From: Hanstruepera neustonica
Lineage (GTDB): Bacteria; Bacteroidota; Bacteroidia; Flavobacteriales; Flavobacteriaceae
Length of the DNA: 64,000 bases
Reading direction: 5' to 3'
Assembly (NCBI RefSeq): GCF_002895005.1
Contig: NZ_POWF01000009.1
Coordinates: forward strand, 1-64,000
Shown: in pieces, positions 62,701 to 64,000 of the stretch
Numbering within the stretch: the first letter of the stretch is position 1
How the letters are laid out: every line of letters starts with the position of its first letter
Notes under the pieces: model-generated
Told to the model about the DNA's origin: nothing
Database searches by the model: none
The model's input: the letters and a program-made list of their open reading frames with translations, nothing else
Made by a program: the position numbers and the translations under genes

Positions 62701-64000
62701 CAGTGGTGTCTGAAACCGTAATGGTTTGCGAAATAACCGTTTCATTATTACAGCTATCAGTAAAAGTCCATGTACGTGTAATAATCACATTACAAGGATC
62801 GGTATTATCAGTAGAATCAACACCAGTCACAGTAATATCTCCAGCACATGCATCTGTAGCTGTTAAATCACTTGGTGCTGGCACGTCAGTTGAACACTGA
62901 TATGTAATATCAGCAGGGGCACTTGGTGCCGCAGGCGCAATTGTATCGTCTATAGTAATTGTTTGAATATCTGATGCAGATTGTCCACAATCATCAGTAA
63001 TTGTAAATTCTCTAATTATTGTCGTTGGACAAGTTCCTGAAGCCGTATCCTGATATGTGATTTCAGCAACATTATCTTCTGTAAATGTACCACCTTCAGC
63101 TAAAAACTGTAATTCAGTAATTACTGCAGGTGTTGTACTATATGGAAGCGATGTTAAAGCACCGTTAGTGACATCATCAGCGTCGCAGCCTTCAACATTA
63201 ATATCAGTAGGAGCTCCAATAACCGGAGCTGTGTTGTCGCTTACTACTATAGTTGCATCTTCACTAATAGCACAGTTATTATCATCTGTTACAGTGACTG
63301 TATAGGTTCCAGCAGGAAGATTTGAAAATTCATTATTATTTTGAACATAACCTGCAGGTTCTGGGCTTATACTATAAGTATATGTTCCAAAACCACCAGA
63401 AACACCACTTGCTGTAATAGTTCCTGTTGTTCCTCCATTACATGCTACATTAGAAGCATCTAACGTTAAACCTACTAAAGGTGCGTAAACCGTTACAAAA
63501 TAGGACTGGTCATCTACAACACCATCATTGTCGGTAACGGTTAGGGTTACAGTATAGTCACCAGGCGCCGGAAACGTATGGGTTGGGTTTTGAGCATTGG
63601 AGTTAGGGCTACCATCACCAAAATTCCAAACATAATTGTAAGGATTATCTATGTCACCACCGGTAGTCCCGTCAGTAAACTGTAATGATAATGAATCACA
63701 AACTACAGCCGTGCTGAAGTTGGCAATAAGTGGTGCGTTAACTTGAAAGCCATCAGCATCAAAATAACATTTAGATGGGTTAGGCGCACAAGGTCTTCCG
63801 GCATTAGCTTGCCAAGACATGTAAAAGTTACGTAGTTGAATTTGATCACCACAATTCCAGTTGATTTGTTGGACTTGTGTATTCTGTCCTACAGGAAGAG
63901 CTTGTCCTTCAAATAAACAATCATTTACGTGATAACTGAATTCACCATTGATAAACACGTCATAATCGATATATAGACTATAACGACCAGCTCCTGTATT
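56771..64000 (-). CDS. Giant repeat surface adhesin with gliding-motility (type B) C-terminal domain, 5' end outside window
   Basis: At least 2409 residues; the frame stays open to the window edge (codons NTGAGRYSLYIDYDV before a GTG at 63958), so the start is missing. Visible order: PKD domain (YVWNFGDGSPNSNAQNPTHT, ending FVTVYAP), SprB-type repeat (VACNGGTTGTITASGVSGGF), then about 20 HYR/Ig-like modules of 60-82 residues with conserved Cys pairs and DxTxPxAPSAPAD linkers, including five near-identical 80-residue units and a 410-residue block duplication. The last ~95 residues are the type B sorting domain (VTPNGDQWNEYFEVSGIEDC, KIFNRWGAMIFEA, TGTYYYIINLKNSGRKPITG). Secreted by the T9SS and probably surface-exposed; substrate of adhesion unknown. 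Followed by PorP/SprF and OmpA genes. Confidence 0.93.
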   Translation of the reverse strand, partial: NTGAGRYSLYIDYDVFINGEFSYHVNDCLFEGQALPVGQNTQVQQINWNCGDQIQLRNFYMSWQANAGRPCAPNPSKCYFDADGFQVNAPLIANFSTAVVCDSLSLQFTDGTTGGDIDNPYNYVWNFGDGSPNSNAQNPTHTFPAPGDYTVTLTVTDNDGVVDDQSYFVTVYAPLVGLTLDASNVACNGGTTGTITASGVSGGFGTYTYSISPEPAGYVQNNNEFSNLPAGTYTVTVTDDNNCAISEDATIVVSDNTAPVIGAPTDINVEGCDADDVTNGALTSLPYSTTPAVITELQFLAEGGTFTEDNVAEITYQDTASGTCPTTIIREFTITDDCGQSASDIQTITIDDTIAPAAPSAPADITYQCSTDVPAPSDLTATDACAGDITVTGVDSTDNTDPCNVIITRTWTFTDSCNNETVISQTITVSDTTAPVAPSAPADTAFQCLTDVPAAGDLTATDNCDGDITVTGVDSTDNTDPCNVIITRSWTFTDSCNNETVISQTITVSDTTAPVAPSAPADAVYQCLTDVPAPGDLTATDNCVGDITVTGVDSTDNSDPCNVIITRSWTFTDSCNNETVISQTITVSDTIAPVAPSAPVDAAYQCLTDVPAPGDLTATDNCVGDITVTGIDNTDNSDPCNVIITRSWTFTDSCNNETVISQTITVSDTTAPIAPSAPADIAYQCLTDVPAPGDLTATDNCAGDIIVTGVDVTDNSDPCNIIITRTWTFADACNNSSSVSQTITVADTIAPNITTVGADQTVLCDGTGNTSEFQAWLDTNAGANATDNCSNVTWTYEILNVIDQCGETSRTLVRFIATDDCDNANTTTALFTIIDLIPPTLDSPAADLTVECDGSGNTTDLNDWLNSNGGATATDICSNVTWSNNFTGLSDDCGETGSATVTFTATDDCGNEISSTATFTIQDTQNPVAPSAPADITYECIGDVPVAGDLTATDNCSGDITVTAVDATDNTDPCNVVITRTWTFTDDCNNTSSVSQTITVTDTIAPTIDTPAGDISIECDGTGNNGAIEDWLNNNGGAVASDNCSNVTWTNNYGGTASDCSAAIEVTFTATDACGNSTSTTASYAIQDTTPPAVTPASNETVECDGSGNLTQLNDWLNNNGGATATDDCSAVAWSNDFTGLSDDCGETGSATVTFTATDGCGNESFTTATFTIQDTVAPTAPSAPADITYECIGDVPAPSDLTATDDCSGDITVTAVDATDSSDPCNVIITRTWTFTDDCNNASSVSQTITVADTIAPVAPSAPADMTYECVGDVPAPGDLTATDNCSGDITVTAVDATDSSDPCNVVITRTWTFTDDCNNASSVAQTITISDTIPPVAPSAPADITYECVGDVPVAGDLTATDNCSGDITVTAVDATDNTDPCNVIITRTWTFTDDCNNTSSVSQTITVTDTIAPTIDTPAGDISIECDGTGNNGAIEDWLNNNGGAVASDNCSDVTWTNNYGGTASDCSAAIEVTFTATDACGNSTSVTASYAIQDTEAPDVTPAADATVECDGSGNLSELNDWLNNNGGATATDDCSAVSWSNDFTALSDECGETGSATVTFTATDGCGNETSTTATFTIQDTVAPTAPSAPADITYECIGDVPAPGDLTATDDCSGDITATAVDATDDSNPCNVIITRTWTFTDACNNTSSISQTITVADTIAPTASNPEAISVQCIDDVPAADISVVTDAADNCSTPVVAFVGDSSDGQTCPETITRTYSVTDACNNSIEVTQTITVGDTIAPTASNPEAISVQCIDDVPAADISVVTDAADNCSTPVVAFVGDSSDGQACPETITRTYSVTDACNNSIEVTQTITVGDTIAPTASNPEAISVQCIDDVPAADISVVTDAADNCSTPVVAFVGDSSDGQACPETITRTYSVTDACNNSIEVTQTITVGDTIAPTASNPEAISVQCIDDVPAADISVVTDAADNCSTPVVAFVGDSSDGQTCPETITRTYSVTDACNNSIEVTQTITVGDTIAPTASNPEAISVQCIDDVPAADISVVTDAADNCSTPVVAFVGDSSDGQTCPETITRTYSVTDACNNSIEVTQTITVGDTIAPDAPEAPADATYSCIVDVPDMMPLSTTDNCDGELTSQGVETMDNSDLCNVVITRTWDFEDACGNMTSVSQTINVIDTTPPSVTNDLSDITVTCDAIPDPPVLQFDECSTNVEIIGDNPQVTSTFDINNPGDYQIVWTWNVIDHCNLKAVFTQNVFVEFQDFVTTRTDDRCTDDGAIDLFEYYSGDDTSGTWEVISGDTTLDGSIFDPLEVELGDYIFSYSVEDGGCLSTTEVVITVNDDCVVLPCDDITVSTAVTPNGDQWNEYFEVSGIEDCGFTIDLKIFNRWGAMIFEASSYNNDWNGTAHSSSFGNSDKVPTGTYYYIINLKNSGRKPITGYFYVGTK
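57812..59011 (-). repeat. Five tandem 240-bp units inside the adhesin gene
   Basis: Five units of exactly 240 bp (80 codons, beginning TIAPTASNPEAISVQ) lie head to tail. A stretch of at least 300 bp (58261-58560) is identical to the next unit (58501-58800); the others differ at a few percent. This points to recent duplication or gene conversion. Confidence 0.95.
59150..61220 (-). repeat. 1230-bp segmental duplication inside the adhesin gene
   Basis: The block 59150-59990 reappears at 60380-61220, shifted by 1230 bp (410 codons), with mostly synonymous differences. It spans two short and one long HYR-like module. The segment between the copies (59990-60380) holds further modules of the same kind. 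Confidence 0.85.

Noticed and set aside
61740-62900. Long plus-strand open frame (over 380 codons) opposite the adhesin repeats
   Set aside because: It is antisense to the HYR modules; the periodic amino acid pattern mirrors the 240-ish bp repeats and has no start context or domain. Similar shorter frames at 59271, 60501 and 61254 are the same artefact.

Overview
The window is chromosomal DNA of a member of the Flavobacteriaceae (phylum Bacteroidota), probably marine. The sequence is AT-rich. Its promoters fit the Bacteroidota pattern TTG-N19/20-TAnnTTTG, secreted proteins carry type IX secretion (T9SS) sorting domains, and the family marks PorQ, PorP/SprF, CHU_C-type gliding C-termini, a TonB receptor with a carboxypeptidase-like N-domain and DUF6048/DUF6452 are present. 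The genus cannot be fixed from the sequence alone.

Layout. 1-6.2 kb is the most accessory-looking part: a transposase tail, a PLD-nuclease/helicase-associated-domain protein, two serine beta-lactamase-fold hydrolases and a Crp/Fnr regulator, separated by three gene-free stretches (1821-2282, 3543-3981, 5736-6187) packed with palindromic and tandem repeats. One 117-bp element occurs as a direct repeat on both sides of the first hydrolase. 6.2-16.9 kb holds envelope and secreted proteins (two T9SS type A cargos, DUF6048/DUF6452, small membrane proteins), rlmD with an inserted four-helix-bundle gene, rocD and a Smr-domain gene. 17-31 kb is core: cysteine desulfurase, an M23 peptidase/TonB-receptor pair, a zapB-like gene with zapA, a probable 6S RNA, rny, xerD, aroQ, and an ECF sigma/MscS cluster in which the sigma gene has an in-frame TAG near its 5' end. 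31-41.7 kb has lpdA, a TlpA-like lipoprotein, msrB, an M48 lipoprotein protease, an MFS transporter and a four-gene sigma/anti-sigma/DUF4097/DUF2807 operon. 42-52 kb is housekeeping: lon, porQ-cmk, rpsA, pyrR-pyrB-STAS-rnz, pdxH and a CAP-domain lipoprotein. 53-64 kb has a HEPN-like gene, then a minus-strand T9SS/gliding cluster: a giant repeat adhesin (over 2400 residues, N-terminus outside the window), PorP/SprF and an OmpA/PD40 protein.

Working together. PorQ acts in T9SS export. The two type A cargos and the type B adhesin are its likely substrates, and the PorP/SprF-OmpA pair directly downstream of the adhesin is the usual partner set for anchoring such a protein. The sigma factors at 28.9 and 41.7 kb each head a small envelope-related operon. 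No rRNA, tRNA, CRISPR array or prophage was seen. Names resting on remembered families (DUF numbers, STAS-like, HEPN-like) were not verified by any search.
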